From the NCBI RefSeq assembly GCF_017837635.1, contig NZ_JAGJRS010000022.1, positions 155,744 to 219,743 of the forward strand: a stretch of 64,000 nucleotides of DNA, written 5' to 3'. Numbering within the stretch: position 1 is the first letter of the stretch; every line of letters begins with the position of its first letter. The DNA is from Frateuria flava (GTDB lineage: Bacteria; Pseudomonadota; Gammaproteobacteria; Xanthomonadales; Rhodanobacteraceae). The notes beneath the pieces were generated by a model. That model searched no databases. It was not told where the DNA came from and was given only the letters and a program-made list of their open reading frames with translations. Shown here in pieces: positions 1-8,834 of the stretch. A program made the position numbers and the translations under genes.

Positions 1-545
1 CCGCCGGGAAAGAAGCGCAACGTGGACGCGATGCAGCCGGCCTGCACGCTCTCGGTGTGCAACGGCGCGAGCCCGCGGCCAATGATGAACTCGGTGCTGC
101 CGCCGCCTACGTCGATGACCAGCCGCGGCTCGCGCGAGGCGGGCAGGTCATGCGCCACGCCAAGGAAGATGAGCCGACCTTCCTCGCGGCCGGAGACGAT
201 CTCCACGGGATGGCCCAGCGCGTCTTCGGCCGCGCCCAGGAAGTTGTGCGGCGACGACAGCCGCCGCACGGTATTGGTGGCCACCGCGCGCACGTTGGCC
301 GAGGGCAGGCTCTCGATGCGCTGGCCGAAGCGCGCCAGGCTCGCCAGTGCGCGGGCGCGGTGGGCGGCATCGAGCGTGCCGTCCGAACGCAGGCCGGCGG
401 CCAGGCGCACGCTGTCGCGCAGGCGGTCGATCACGCGCGGCTCGCCGTGCTCCATCCGCGCCACCACCATGTGGAAGCTGTTCGAACCCAGGTCGACGGC
501 TGCGATCAGCTCGCCATCCTTGATGGGTACGGGCTCGGTGGTCAC
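1..545 (-). CDS. ppx: Exopolyphosphatase Ppx/GppA, N-terminal part (runs off the left edge)
   Basis: Hydrolyses terminal phosphate from polyphosphate (Ppx) or pppGpp (GppA); the two cannot be separated here. About 181 N-terminal residues are visible and the frame is open to the window edge. The actin/hexokinase-fold phosphate-1 motif is clear (AAVDLGSNSFHMVVARM, about residues 13-29), followed by the second loop LVIDVGGGSTEFIIGRG. The start is a GTG at 545-543; no ATG precedes the conserved region and no strong ribosome site is visible, so the start is provisional. It lies downstream of ppk1 on the same strand, the usual order in this group, which favours Ppx. C-terminal half not seen. Confidence 0.88.
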   Translation of the reverse strand, partial: MTTEPVPIKDGELIAAVDLGSNSFHMVVARMEHGEPRVIDRLRDSVRLAAGLRSDGTLDAAHRARALASLARFGQRIESLPSANVRAVATNTVRRLSSPHNFLGAAEDALGHPVEIVSGREEGRLIFLGVAHDLPASREPRLVIDVGGGSTEFIIGRGLAPLHTESVQAGCIASTLRFFPG

Positions 546-676
546 GCGGCGGTTCCAGGCAGGCGAGGCGCGCATTCTGCCACGCGCGGCCGGGCGCACG
601 CGGCCTTCACGCTGGAGGAGCGCACCCATTCGCCATCGTCATGCTGGCGTGGGCTGGCGGTTTCGGCATACGGGGC

Positions 677-712
677 ATGGCGGTCGCGCCCAGGTGCGCT
701 CCTACAAGAGCA
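677..712. repeat. REP-like single unit
   Basis: Reads GGTCGCGCCCAGGTGCGCTC then CTACAAG, in the ppx-ppk1 gap. The same unit recurs at about ten other intergenic places in this window, usually as an inverted pair; here only one arm is seen. Confidence 0.6.
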
Positions 713-726
713 GGGTTGTGCGAGGC

Positions 727-2823
727 TCATGTGCAGATCTTGTCCAGCAGCGTCTGCTGCGCGCTGTGCGGAGGCTGATCGCCCGGTACCGCGCGGGTGT
801 AGCGGCCGTCGCTGCCGAGCAGCCAGGCCTGGGTGTTGTCGGCCAGGCCGTTGGCCAGCGTCTCGTCGAACACGCGCGCGGCCAGCGCCGGGTCGAGGAT
901 CGGGAAGGCCACCTCGATGCGGCGCATCAGGTTGCGTTCCATCCAGTCGGCGCTGGCGCAATAGATCTCTGGCTGGCCGTCGTTGGCGAACCAGTACACG
1001 CGGCTGTGCTCCAGGAACCGGCCCACGATCGAGCGCACGCGGATGCCTTCGGAAATACCCGGCAGGCCCGGGCGCAGCGTGCAGGCGCCGCGCACGATCA
1101 AGTCGATCTCCACGCCGGCCTGCGAGGCGCGGTAGAGCGCCTCGATCACGTGCGACTCGTTGAGCGCATTGAGCTTGGCCACGATGCGCGCCGGCTTGCC
1201 CGCCTGTGCGTTGGCCGTCTCGCGCTCGATCTTGGCGACCACGCTCTTGTACAGCGTGAAGGGCGAATGCAGCAGGCGCTTGAGGCTGATCACCGAGCCC
1301 AGGCCCGAGAGTTGCTGGAACACCTTGTGCAGGTCCTCGCCGATCTCAGGGTTGGCGGTCATCAGGCCGATGTCGGTGTACATCCGGCTGTTGGCTTGGT
1401 GATAGTTGCCGGTGGACAGGTGCACGTAGCGGCGCAGGACGCCGGTCTCGCGGCGCACGATCAGCATCATCTTGGCGTGGGTCTTGTAGCCGACCACGCC
1501 GTAGACCACCTGCACGCCGGCTTCCTGCAGTCGTGTCGCCAGGCGGATGTTGGCCTCCTCGTCGAAGCGCGCGCGCAGCTCGATCACCACGGTGACGTCC
1601 TTGCCGTTGCGCGCGGCCTCCACCAGCAGGTCGACCAGCGGGGTGTCCTCGCCGGCGCGGTAGAGCGTCTGCTTGATCGCCAGCACGGCCGGATCGGCCG
1701 CGGCCTGGCGCAGCAGGTCGACGACCGCGGCGAAGCTTTCGTAGGGATGGTGCAGCAGCACGTCGTGCTGGCCGATCAGCTCGAACAGGTTGGCGCCCGG
1801 TTCGATCGCCGCCGGCAGGCAGGGCACGAAGCGCGGGAACTTCAGTTCCGGCCGGTCCACATGGTCGTAGATGCCGCCGGCACGGATGATGTTGACCGGG
1901 CCGTCGCAACGGTAGACGTCCGATTCCTCCAGCTCGAAGTTGGCCACGAGCATGGCGGTGATTGCCTTCGGGCAGTCGTTGGCGATTTCCAGCCGCACCG
2001 GGCGCGCGTAGCCGCGCCCGAGCAATTCCTCGCTGAGTGCGCGGGCGAGGTTCTCCACCTCCGCTTCCTCGACGATCAGCTCGCTGTTTCGGGTGACGCG
2101 GAACTGATACGAACCGACCACCTTGAAGCCGGGGAACATCAGGTCGACGAAGGCCTGCAGCAGTTCGGCCAGGAACACGAACGTGTCGCCATCGCCGCCG
2201 ACTTCGGTCGGCAGCTTGACGATGCGCGGCAGCGAGCGCGGTGCACGCACCAGCGCCATGTGGCCCTCGTGCCCGAACGCGTCGCGGCCTTGCAGCACCA
2301 CGGCGATGTTGAGCGTCTTGTTGAGGATGCGCGGGAACGGATGCGCCGGGTCCAGCCCCAGCGGCGAGAGCACCGGCAGCACCTCGTGCTCGAAATAGCC
2401 CTGCAGCCAGCGCCGCTGCACCGCGTTCCACTGGTGGCGGGTGAGGAAGCGGATGCCCTCGGCGTCCAGCTGTGGACGGAGCTGTTCCTGCCAGGTCGCG
2501 TACTGCTCGGTGACCAGGTCCAGCACCCGCGCGCGGATGCGCGTCAGCAGTTCGCCGGAGGACAGCCCGTCCGGGCCCGGTGCGGCCGAGCCATAGGCAT
2601 GGTGGTGCTTGAGCATCGCCACGCGCACCTCGAAGAACTCGTCGAGGTTGTTCGCCACGATGCTCAGGTAACGCAGTCGTTCCAGCAGCGGCACGTGGGC
2701 ATCGCGCGCCATGGCGAGCACGCGGAAGTTGAACTCCAGCGCGGCCAGCTCGCGGCTCAGGTACAGCTCCGGCGCGGACAGGTCGGCGATCGCAGTGGCG
2801 GTTTGTGGCGGTTTGCGGGCCAT
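727..2823 (-). CDS. ppk1: Polyphosphate kinase 1
   Basis: Reversibly transfers the gamma phosphate of ATP to polyphosphate. 698 residues, the usual PPK1 length. Visible motifs: NNLDEFFEVRVAMLKHHH near the N terminus, the autophosphorylated histidine region YKTHAKMMLIVRRE, LSTGNYHQANSRMYTDIG just after it, and the second conserved histidine in RFLEHSRVYWFA. Start chosen at ATG 2823, where residues MARKPPQ lead directly into the N-terminal domain; an upstream in-frame ATG at 2874 adds 17 residues of unconserved sequence. It lies between phoR (upstream, 138 bp away) and ppx (downstream), consistent with phosphate-regulated polyphosphate metabolism, although a REP-like hairpin separates it from phoR. 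Confidence 0.97.
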   Translation of the reverse strand: MARKPPQTATAIADLSAPELYLSRELAALEFNFRVLAMARDAHVPLLERLRYLSIVANNLDEFFEVRVAMLKHHHAYGSAAPGPDGLSSGELLTRIRARVLDLVTEQYATWQEQLRPQLDAEGIRFLTRHQWNAVQRRWLQGYFEHEVLPVLSPLGLDPAHPFPRILNKTLNIAVVLQGRDAFGHEGHMALVRAPRSLPRIVKLPTEVGGDGDTFVFLAELLQAFVDLMFPGFKVVGSYQFRVTRNSELIVEEAEVENLARALSEELLGRGYARPVRLEIANDCPKAITAMLVANFELEESDVYRCDGPVNIIRAGGIYDHVDRPELKFPRFVPCLPAAIEPGANLFELIGQHDVLLHHPYESFAAVVDLLRQAAADPAVLAIKQTLYRAGEDTPLVDLLVEAARNGKDVTVVIELRARFDEEANIRLATRLQEAGVQVVYGVVGYKTHAKMMLIVRRETGVLRRYVHLSTGNYHQANSRMYTDIGLMTANPEIGEDLHKVFQQLSGLGSVISLKRLLHSPFTLYKSVVAKIERETANAQAGKPARIVAKLNALNESHVIEALYRASQAGVEIDLIVRGACTLRPGLPGISEGIRVRSIVGRFLEHSRVYWFANDGQPEIYCASADWMERNLMRRIEVAFPILDPALAARVFDETLANGLADNTQAWLLGSDGRYTRAVPGDQPPHSAQQTLLDKICT

Positions 2824-2904
2824 GGGGACCCATTCTGGACGATGCGGGGACCAAGTACACCCGGTGACCGTCACACGGTCGGGTGGCCTTCAGCCGTGCA
2901 GGCC

Positions 2905-2967
2905 CCTGTAGGAACGCACCGTGCGCGACCGGAAGGCCCGCGGTCGCGCACGGGTGCGCCTTTACTG
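2905..2967. repeat. REP-like inverted pair between ppk1 and phoR
   Basis: Two inverted arms (TAGGAACGCACCGTGCGCGAC and its near complement GTCGCGCACGGGTGCGCCTTTA) separated by about 12 bases. Such a pair can form a long hairpin and could weaken read-through from phoR into ppk1. Confidence 0.6.
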
Positions 2968-4005
2968 GGGGCCCGCTTCGGGCGGCAGCAGGCGTTCGGG
3001 CCCGAAATGGCAGGCGAAGGTGGACCCCTGGCCCGGCGTGCTCTCCACGGTCAGGCGCCCCTGGTGCAGGTTGAGCACGTGCTTGACGATGGACAGCCCC
3101 AGCCCGGTGCCGCCGGTCTCGCGCGAGCGGCTGGAGGAAACGCGGTAGAAGCGCTCGGTCAGCCGCGCAAGATGGCTGGCCGGGATGCCGTAGCCGGTGT
3201 CGCGCACCGAATAGGTTGCGCCCCCGGTCGCACGGTGCCAGCCGATGGTGATGCGCCCGCCGCTGGGGGTGTAGCGCACCGCGTTGCTGACCAGGTTGGA
3301 CAGCGCGCTGTGCAGGTCCTTGGGCGAACCGAGCAGGTCATAGTCGGCATCCGCTTCCAGCGTGATCTGGTGGCGGCCCTGGCTCAGCGCCTCGGCTTCC
3401 TTGCGCAGGGTGGCGAGCAGCGCGGCCATCGGTACGCGCTCGTCGACCACGTGGTCCTGGGTCTCCAGACGGGAGAGGGTCAGCAGGTCCTCCACGATCT
3501 GCCCCATGCGCTTGGACTGCGCGCGCATTTCCCCGAGCACCGGGGCGAGTTCGGGCACGTCTTCGGGGTCCAGCAGTTCGAGGTAGCCGTGGATCACGGT
3601 GAGCGGGGTGCGCAGTTCGTGCGAGACGTTCGCCACGAAATCGCGGCGGATCTGTTCCAGCCGCGTCAGGGGGCTGATGTCGCGCCCCAGCAGCATTCGC
3701 TGGCGGCGGCCGAACGGCTGCACGGAAACGTCCAGATGGCCCTCGGCCCGGCCGGGCGCCGGCACGTCGTGCAGCGGCACCCGCGCTCCGGCGCGCAGCC
3801 AGGCGGCCAGGTCGGTGCCCTGCAGCCGGTCGGAGAGCAGCACGCCGCGCTCCTTGCCGCGGCGCAGGCCAAGCAGTGTCTCGGCGGCGCGGTTGAACCA
3901 GCGCACCCGCCATGCCTCGTCCAGCAGCACGATCGCATCAGGCAGGCTGTCGGCCGCGTCGCGCAGGTCGTGCAGGGTGATCGCGAGGCGGCGGGCGCGG
4001 GTCAT
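2962..4005 (-). CDS. phoR: Phosphate regulon sensor kinase PhoR (cytosolic form, no membrane segment)
   Basis: Histidine kinase pairing with PhoB. 347 residues: PAS-like domain about 15-110 (LPDAIVLLDEAWRVRWFNRA), H-box at His129 (FVANVSHELRTPLTVIHGYL), N-box NLVSNAVRYTPSGG, G-boxes DTGYGIP and GTGLGLSIVKHVL. Enterobacterial PhoR is about 430 residues with an N-terminal membrane region; none is seen here, and the 28 bp to the phoB stop leave no room unless a non-ATG start inside phoB is used. It is downstream of phoB in the same operon. The kinase core is intact, so activity is expected; how it senses PstSCAB/PhoU without membrane anchoring is open. Confidence 0.93.
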   Translation of the reverse strand: MTRARRLAITLHDLRDAADSLPDAIVLLDEAWRVRWFNRAAETLLGLRRGKERGVLLSDRLQGTDLAAWLRAGARVPLHDVPAPGRAEGHLDVSVQPFGRRQRMLLGRDISPLTRLEQIRRDFVANVSHELRTPLTVIHGYLELLDPEDVPELAPVLGEMRAQSKRMGQIVEDLLTLSRLETQDHVVDERVPMAALLATLRKEAEALSQGRHQITLEADADYDLLGSPKDLHSALSNLVSNAVRYTPSGGRITIGWHRATGGATYSVRDTGYGIPASHLARLTERFYRVSSSRSRETGGTGLGLSIVKHVLNLHQGRLTVESTPGQGSTFACHFGPERLLPPEAGPQ

Positions 4006-4033
4006 GCGTCGGCTCCGGGGTCGGGAAGAGGGC

Positions 4034-4723
4034 TCAGGCGCTGGCCGAAAAACGGTAGCCGGAACCGCGCACGGTCTGCACCATGCCGTCCAGTTGCCAG
4101 GGTTCGAGGGTCTTGCGCAGGCGGCGGATGTGCACGTCCACCGTGCGTTCTTCCACGTACACGCTGCCGCCCCAGACGTGGTCGAGCAACTGGGCGCGGG
4201 TGTAGACGCGCTCCGGATGGGTCATGAAGAAGTACAGCAGGCGGTATTCGGTGGGGCCGATCGGCACCGGCTCCTCGCCGGCAAAGACGCGATGCGCCGG
4301 GCCGTCGATGCGCAGGCCACCCAGCTCCACCATCCCGGTGCCGTCGTCGCCCTGGCTGCGGCGCAGCACCGCCTTGATGCGGGCGATCAGCTCGCGGGTG
4401 GAGAAGGGCTTGACCACGTAGTCGTCGACGCCCGCTTCCAGCCCGTTGACCCGGTCCATCTCCTCGCCGCGCGCGGTGAGCATGATGATCGGGATCTCGC
4501 GGCTGAGCTCTTCCTTGCGCAGCCGCCGCGCCAGTTCCAGTCCGCTGGTACCCGGCAGCATCCAGTCCAGCAGGATCAGGTCGGGCACCTGTTCGGCGAT
4601 GGCGATCTGCGCCGCGCGGGCATCGGCCGCCTGCATGGCCTCCATGCCGGCCTTGTGCAGGGCGAAGGTGACCATGTCGCGGATGGAGGCTTCGTCTTCG
4701 ATGATGAGGATGCGCTTGTGCAC
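4034..4723 (-). CDS. phoB: Phosphate regulon response regulator PhoB
   Basis: OmpR-family activator of the Pho regulon. With the GTG start at 4723 the protein is 229 residues, matching the usual PhoB length; the frame stays open further upstream but that part is not conserved. Receiver domain 1-120: acidic pair in IIEDEASIR, phosphoacceptor Asp53 in [10 protein letters not shown], Thr in MLTARGEE, Lys in VVKPFS. Winged-helix output domain about 130-229 ([41 protein letters not shown]). phoR follows 28 bp downstream. A candidate Pho box lies 43-63 bp upstream of the start. Confidence 0.96.
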   Translation of the reverse strand: MHKRILIIEDEASIRDMVTFALHKAGMEAMQAADARAAQIAIAEQVPDLILLDWMLPGTSGLELARRLRKEELSREIPIIMLTARGEEMDRVNGLEAGVDDYVVKPFSTRELIARIKAVLRRSQGDDGTGMVELGGLRIDGPAHRVFAGEEPVPIGPTEYRLLYFFMTHPERVYTRAQLLDHVWGGSVYVEERTVDVHIRRLRKTLEPWQLDGMVQTVRGSGYRFSASA

Positions 4724-4766
4724 GCGGATTGCGCCTGGCCTGTGACGGGCGTATTGCAATGGGGGA

Positions 4767-4786
4767 ATGTTACGTGGGGATGACAC
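4767..4786 (-). promoter_or_regulatory. Candidate Pho box upstream of phoB
   Basis: On the minus strand GTGTCATCCCCACGTAACAT carries two 7-base half sites, TGTCATC and GTAACAT, spaced about one helical turn apart, as in PhoB sites (CTGTCAT-N4-CTGTCAT/TGTAACA type). It is about 50 bp upstream of the phoB start, consistent with autoregulation. Match is partial. Confidence 0.4.
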
Positions 4787-4867
4787 CGGGCGGGCGAAGT
4801 GGTTTTCCCGTTGGTGTGCGGCAGCGCGGGAGGCAGGGGAGACAACCCCCAGGGTTTTCGGCCAGGC

Positions 4868-4922
4868 GCGCTCCCATTCGACTGTCGGCACCTTCCTCCG
4901 CATGCGCGGGGAAAGGCTCGGG
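4868..4922. repeat. Intergenic repeat, 'CTGTCGGCACCTTCC' family
   Basis: CGACTGTCGGCACCTTCC followed by a short loop and GGGGAAGGCTCGG forms an inverted repeat. The same core is present at 10344-10391, and a related form at 44962-45020. It is distinct from the GGAGC/GCTCC family. Confidence 0.55.
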
Positions 4923-4975
4923 ACTGGGGACCTCGTGCAGGGTTCGGGAAGGTGACCGTGGTGAAGCGCCCGGGA

Positions 4976-6592
4976 TTACTGGCTCCGCCCGTCCGGGTTG
5001 TCCACCGTCTGCACCTTGCGCTTGCGCAGCTCCAGCACCAGCGGCGTCAGGTCGGCGATGCGCGCCTGGATGCGCGCGCGGGCGTAGTAGTCCAGGTCGT
5101 CGCGCTTGAGCAGTCGCTTGAGCTGCTCCATGGCATCGAACGGGCGGCCGGAGAGGTAGCTGGCGTCCGAATAGGCCTCGCCGGCGCGCACGCCGTCGCC
5201 GGCCTTGTCGCTGGCGCGGGCGTAGCTGCGGTAGATGTCCGGTTCGTCGGCGTTGTCCAGCAGCGGGCGCAGCAGGGAAGCCGCGAGCGTCGCCTGTGCG
5301 GTGTCGCCGCCGGCGGTCAGCGCCTTGGCGTAGGCCAGCGCCACCGCGCGGTTGCGCGGGGAGCGGGCGTTGAGCCGGGCGTAGCGCGCCAGCGCGGCGG
5401 CACGCTGGCCGTCCTGCCATTGCGCGTCGGCCATCGCCAGGTCGAGGATCAGGTTGTCCGGGTGGGCGGCGAGCAGCGGCTTGAGCTGCGCGATCGCCTG
5501 CGCGCCGGCACCGCTGCGGGTCAACGCCAGCGCGTAGCCATAGCGGTTGGCGGGGCTGTCGAAGCCGGCCGTACCGAAGCTGGCGTCGTAGTAGTGGACC
5601 AGCTTGGACGCGTCGCCGGCCAGCACGCGGGTGCGCTCGCGCATCAACGCGTACGTATCCAGCCCGTCCTTCGCGGGGGCGGCGGCGAGCAGCGCGGTCG
5701 GGTCCTTCACGTAGGCGATCGGCGCGGTGGTCTTCTCCCAGTCGCCGCGCACCAGCGTGGTGCCGCTCGGGCGCTGCTTCTGCGCGGCCAGCAGCGCGCC
5801 GGCGCGCGACTTGGCGTCGCTGATGCGCGCCAGCGTCACCGGGTGGGTCTGCAGCAGCGCCGGTACGTCGGTGCCGCCGGCGCCGGCACGCAGGGTGTCC
5901 TGCATGCGCTCGAAGAAGCTGGCCATGGCGCGCGGGTCGAAGCCGGCGTTGGCGAGCGTCTGGATACCCACGCGGTCGGCTTCGATCTCGTCCTTGCGGG
6001 TGAAGTTGATCGAGCGCTGGGCGATCAGGCCCTGGCCCGCGGCCAGCACCGCCATCGGCGAGTCGCCACTGTGCGAGCCGGCGCCCGCGGCGACCGCGCC
6101 GAGCAGCACCAGTGCCATCAGCGGCGCGTCCTTCTTCGAATCCTCGAACGCGCGCTGCAGGTGGTTCTGCGTTATGTGGCCGATCTCGTGGGCGATCACG
6201 CCGGCCAGCTCGCTTTCGCTGCGGGTGATGGCGATCAGGCCGGCATTGACCGCGATGTAGCCGCCCGGCGCGGCGAACGCGTTGATCTCCTCGTCCTTGA
6301 CCGCGAAGAACGTGAAGTGGTCTTTCGGACGGTCGCTGCTGGCCACCAGGCGGTAGCCCAGGTCGTTGAGGTAGTCGTCCAGCAACGGGTCTTCGACCAC
6401 CATGTCCAGCGAGCGCATCTCGCGCAGCATCGCGGCGCCGTAGTCCTGGGCATCCTGCGGCGAAATCAGCGCGTCGGCCGAGCTGCCCAGGTCGGGCAGC
6501 CGGATGTCCTCCTGCGCGCCCGCGCCAACGGCGAGGCAGGCGGTGACCAGCGCAGTGAGCAGGCGGGGGGCGAGTCGTGGTGCCATGGCCAT
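4976..6592 (-). CDS. bepA: Periplasmic M48 metalloprotease with TPR region (BepA/YfgC-like)
   Basis: Predicted zinc protease and chaperone assisting outer-membrane protein (LptD/BAM) assembly. 538 residues from ATG 6592; a second ATG six bases later is equally possible. Signal peptide (LLTALVTACLAVGAGAQ), M48 domain about 50-260 with NAFAAPGGYIAVNAGLI and the zinc motif HEIGHITQNH, third ligand Glu in KDEIEADRVGIQTL. Residues about 280-530 are alanine/leucine-rich repeats of TPR type (LALTRSGAGAQAIAQLKPLL). It stands alone, divergent from the glutaredoxin gene. Length is slightly above E. coli BepA (487). Confidence 0.88.
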   Translation of the reverse strand: MAMAPRLAPRLLTALVTACLAVGAGAQEDIRLPDLGSSADALISPQDAQDYGAAMLREMRSLDMVVEDPLLDDYLNDLGYRLVASSDRPKDHFTFFAVKDEEINAFAAPGGYIAVNAGLIAITRSESELAGVIAHEIGHITQNHLQRAFEDSKKDAPLMALVLLGAVAAGAGSHSGDSPMAVLAAGQGLIAQRSINFTRKDEIEADRVGIQTLANAGFDPRAMASFFERMQDTLRAGAGGTDVPALLQTHPVTLARISDAKSRAGALLAAQKQRPSGTTLVRGDWEKTTAPIAYVKDPTALLAAAPAKDGLDTYALMRERTRVLAGDASKLVHYYDASFGTAGFDSPANRYGYALALTRSGAGAQAIAQLKPLLAAHPDNLILDLAMADAQWQDGQRAAALARYARLNARSPRNRAVALAYAKALTAGGDTAQATLAASLLRPLLDNADEPDIYRSYARASDKAGDGVRAGEAYSDASYLSGRPFDAMEQLKRLLKRDDLDYYARARIQARIADLTPLVLELRKRKVQTVDNPDGRSQ

Positions 6593-6718
6593 AGGTGGGC
6601 GACAATACATCAGTACAGACCGCCGGTAGCGGCGTCGGTTCATCGTCCGTTGCTTGCAAATGGACGGGCTGGACCTCATCTAGAGGGCCGGTTCCACAGT
6701 TCCCCCGGAGCGTTAGTC

Positions 6719-6982
6719 ATGCCCAAGATCGAGGTCTACTCCACCGCCGTGTGTCCCTACTGCGTGGCCGCCAAGAACCTGCTCAAGTCCAAGGGGCTGG
6801 AGTGGAACGAAGTACGCGTGGACGCCGACCCGGCGCAGCGCGAGCTGATGCTCCAGCGCAGCGGCGGCCGCCGCACGGTGCCGCAGATCTTCATCAACGA
6901 CCAGCACGTGGGCGGCTACGACGACCTGGTTTCCGCCGACCGCAGCGGCAAGCTCAAGCAACTGCTGGGCGAGGCCGCATGA
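6719..6982 (+). CDS. grxC: Glutaredoxin 3
   Basis: Glutathione-dependent thiol-disulfide oxidoreductase. 87 residues with the active site CPYC at 12-15, the cis-proline loop RRTVPQIFIN and the glutathione-binding GGYDDL. A GGAG ribosome site lies eight bases before the ATG at 6719. Its stop codon overlaps the start of the next gene (ATGA), so the two are translationally coupled. Confidence 0.96.
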   Translation: MPKIEVYSTAVCPYCVAAKNLLKSKGLEWNEVRVDADPAQRELMLQRSGGRRTVPQIFINDQHVGGYDDLVSADRSGKLKQLLGEAA

Positions 6983-7374
6983 GCGACGCCGACAACAGCA
7001 AGGACCGCGTGGCGGAATTCACCGCGTTCCGCCAGCGCATGAACGAGCGCATCCTGTCCGAGGACAACCAGGTCGTGCGGCGCTTCTTCGCGCTGGACAC
7101 GCAGACCTACAAGCCGGGCGCGCTCGACGTGAAGACCAAGGAGCTGCTCGGCCTGGTCGCCTCGATGGTGCTGCGCTGCGACGACTGCATCAGCTACCAC
7201 GTGGCGCAGTGCAAGGAGGCCGGCGTCACCCGCGAGGAGTTCTTCGAAACCTTCAGCGTCGGCCTGGTGGTGGGCGGCTCCATCGTGATCCCACACCTGC
7301 GCCGCGCGGTCGACTTCCTCGACCGGCTGGAGGGCGGCGAGGCCGAAGGCGCCTCTTGCGCCGACCACGCGTAG
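6979..7374 (+). CDS. AhpD-like carboxymuconolactone decarboxylase family protein
   Basis: 131 residues. The family includes AhpD-type thiol peroxidase partners and decarboxylases. Cys67 and Cys70 with His74 (RCDDCISYH) form the AhpD-type CxxCxxxH active site; the helix EGGVTREEF-like segment (EAGVTREEFFETFSVGLVVG) is typical. ATG overlaps the grxC stop, so co-translation with a glutaredoxin fits a thiol-redox role. The C-terminal tail (GEAEGASCADHA) holds one more cysteine. The substrate cannot be told from sequence. Confidence 0.85.
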   Translation: MSDADNSKDRVAEFTAFRQRMNERILSEDNQVVRRFFALDTQTYKPGALDVKTKELLGLVASMVLRCDDCISYHVAQCKEAGVTREEFFETFSVGLVVGGSIVIPHLRRAVDFLDRLEGGEAEGASCADHA

Positions 7375-7679
7375 CGTGAACCCCTAGGGCTGCTCACCTA
7401 TCCGACGGCTCGCGTTTGCAGGAGCGCCCTTGGGCGCGACCGCCATCCGGGTTGCGCCCAAGGGCGCTCCTACGGACGACCTGCAGGCAGCGGCTGGCGA
7501 TAGCCGCTGCCCGCCCATCGGCCGTGCAGTGCGATGAACCGCAACGCTCCATGCGAGGATTTGCAACGCCCTGGCGGGCCCCGCCTGCTGCCGGCACGGG
7601 GCCGCATCGGCGATAATGGGGCTCTTTGCCGCGCGCATGCCCAGCCGCGCGGCCGCGATCAGTCCCCAAGGAGTTCCCC
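7375..7679. repeat. Intergenic region with REP-like inverted pair
   Basis: No gene seen. Arms at 7418-7440 (GCAGGAGCGCCCTTGGGCGC) and 7451-7473 (its complement, ending GCTCCTAC) can form a stem of about 20 bp after the grx operon. The remaining 200 bp is the upstream region of the isocitrate dehydrogenase gene, which has a good AAGGAG site at 7667-7673. Confidence 0.7.
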
Positions 7680-8693
7680 ATGAGCAAAACCATCGCCGTC
7701 ATCCCGGGCGACGGCATCGGTCCGGAAATCATGACCGCCACCCTGCGCGTGCTCGAGGCGCTGGACTGCGGCCTGACCTACGACTTCGTCGACGCCGGCA
7801 TGGTGGCGCTGGAGAAGCACGGCGACCTCTTGCCCAAGCCCACGCTGGACAAGATCGCCGAGCACAAGGTTGCGTTGAAGGGCCCGCTCACCACCCCGAT
7901 CGGCGGCGGTTTCACCTCGATCAACGTGACCCTGCGCCGCCATTTCGACCTGTACGCCAACGTGCGTCCGGCGACCAGCTTCCCGGGCACCAAGGCGCGC
8001 TACGAGAACATCGACATCATCACGGTGCGCGAGAACACCGAGGGCGCCTACCTGGCCGAAGGCCAGAGCGTATCCGAGGACGGCGAGATCGCCACCTCGA
8101 TGATCCGCGTGACGCGCAAGGGCTGCGCCCGCATCGTGCGCTACGCCTTCGAGATGGCCGTCAAGAAGGGCCGCAAGAAGGTCACGGCGGTGCACAAGGC
8201 GAACATCATCAAGACCGCCTCGGGCATGTTCCTCAACGTGGCGCGCGAGATCGCCAAGGAATACCCGCAGATCGAGTTCAACGAGATGATCGTGGACAAC
8301 ACCTGCATGCAGCTGGTGATGCGCCCCGAGCAGTTCGACGTAATCGTGACCACCAACCTGTTCGGCGACATCCTCTCGGACCTGTGCGCTGGCCTGGTCG
8401 GCGGTCTGGGTCTGGCCCCGGGCGACAACATCGGCGAGCACGCGGCGATCTTCGAGGCGGTCCATGGCTCGGCGCCGGACATCGCCGGCAAGGGCATCGC
8501 CAACCCCTGCGCGCTGCTGCTGGCCGCGGCCGACATGCTCGACCACTTAGGGATGGTCGACAAGGGCACCCGCCTGCGCAGCGCCATCCGCGAGACCATG
8601 GTCAACGACCATGACCACGTCACGCCGGACCTGGGTGGCAAGGGCAACACCGCCAGCTTCGGCGAAGCGATCTCCCGCCGCCTGGCTGGCTGA
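7680..8693 (+). CDS. icd: Isocitrate dehydrogenase (NAD-type, short family)
   Basis: Oxidative decarboxylation of isocitrate to 2-oxoglutarate in the TCA cycle. 337 residues, the length of the NAD-dependent/IPMDH-like subfamily rather than the 416-residue enterobacterial Icd. Motifs: VIPGDGIGPEI, the substrate loop TSINVTLRRHFDLYANVRP, ITVRENTEGAY, and the catalytic/metal stretch NLFGDILSDLCAGLVGGLGL, then EAVHGSAPDIAGKGIANPCA. AAGGAG lies seven bases before ATG 7680; an upstream in-frame ATG at 7626 lacks this. NAD preference is inferred from family; homoisocitrate dehydrogenase is a less likely alternative. Confidence 0.92.
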   Translation: MSKTIAVIPGDGIGPEIMTATLRVLEALDCGLTYDFVDAGMVALEKHGDLLPKPTLDKIAEHKVALKGPLTTPIGGGFTSINVTLRRHFDLYANVRPATSFPGTKARYENIDIITVRENTEGAYLAEGQSVSEDGEIATSMIRVTRKGCARIVRYAFEMAVKKGRKKVTAVHKANIIKTASGMFLNVAREIAKEYPQIEFNEMIVDNTCMQLVMRPEQFDVIVTTNLFGDILSDLCAGLVGGLGLAPGDNIGEHAAIFEAVHGSAPDIAGKGIANPCALLLAAADMLDHLGMVDKGTRLRSAIRETMVNDHDHVTPDLGGKGNTASFGEAISRRLAG

Positions 8694-8760
8694 ATCACCG
8701 TCATGATGGCGGGTGGTGCGTGGACGGCAGCGCCACGCCCGTGATGCTCTGATCTTTCCA

Positions 8761-8810
8761 GCGCTTCGGCACGCGCCGAAGCGCCGGCCGCTTGCAGGCG
8801 TTGCAAGCGG
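8761..8810. terminator. Two adjacent GC-rich hairpins
   Basis: First stem GCGCTTCGGC-ACGC-GCCGAAGCGC (8761-8784), second CCGCTTGCA-GGCGT-TGCAAGCGG (8788-8810). They follow the isocitrate dehydrogenase gene and precede the next start by 25 bases. No T-run follows, so Rho-independent termination is uncertain; a leader RNA structure for the next gene is also possible. Confidence 0.5.
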
Positions 8811-8834
8811 AGCCGAGACCATGGAGCTCACCGC

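Noticed and set aside
22..4227. A 1401-codon open frame on the plus strand
   Set aside because: It is antisense to ppx, ppk1, phoR and phoB, has no recognisable domain, and its length follows from high GC and absence of stops.
4799..6982. A 727-codon open frame ending in glutaredoxin
   Set aside because: Only the last 87 codons are the glutaredoxin; the rest is antisense to the M48 protease gene.
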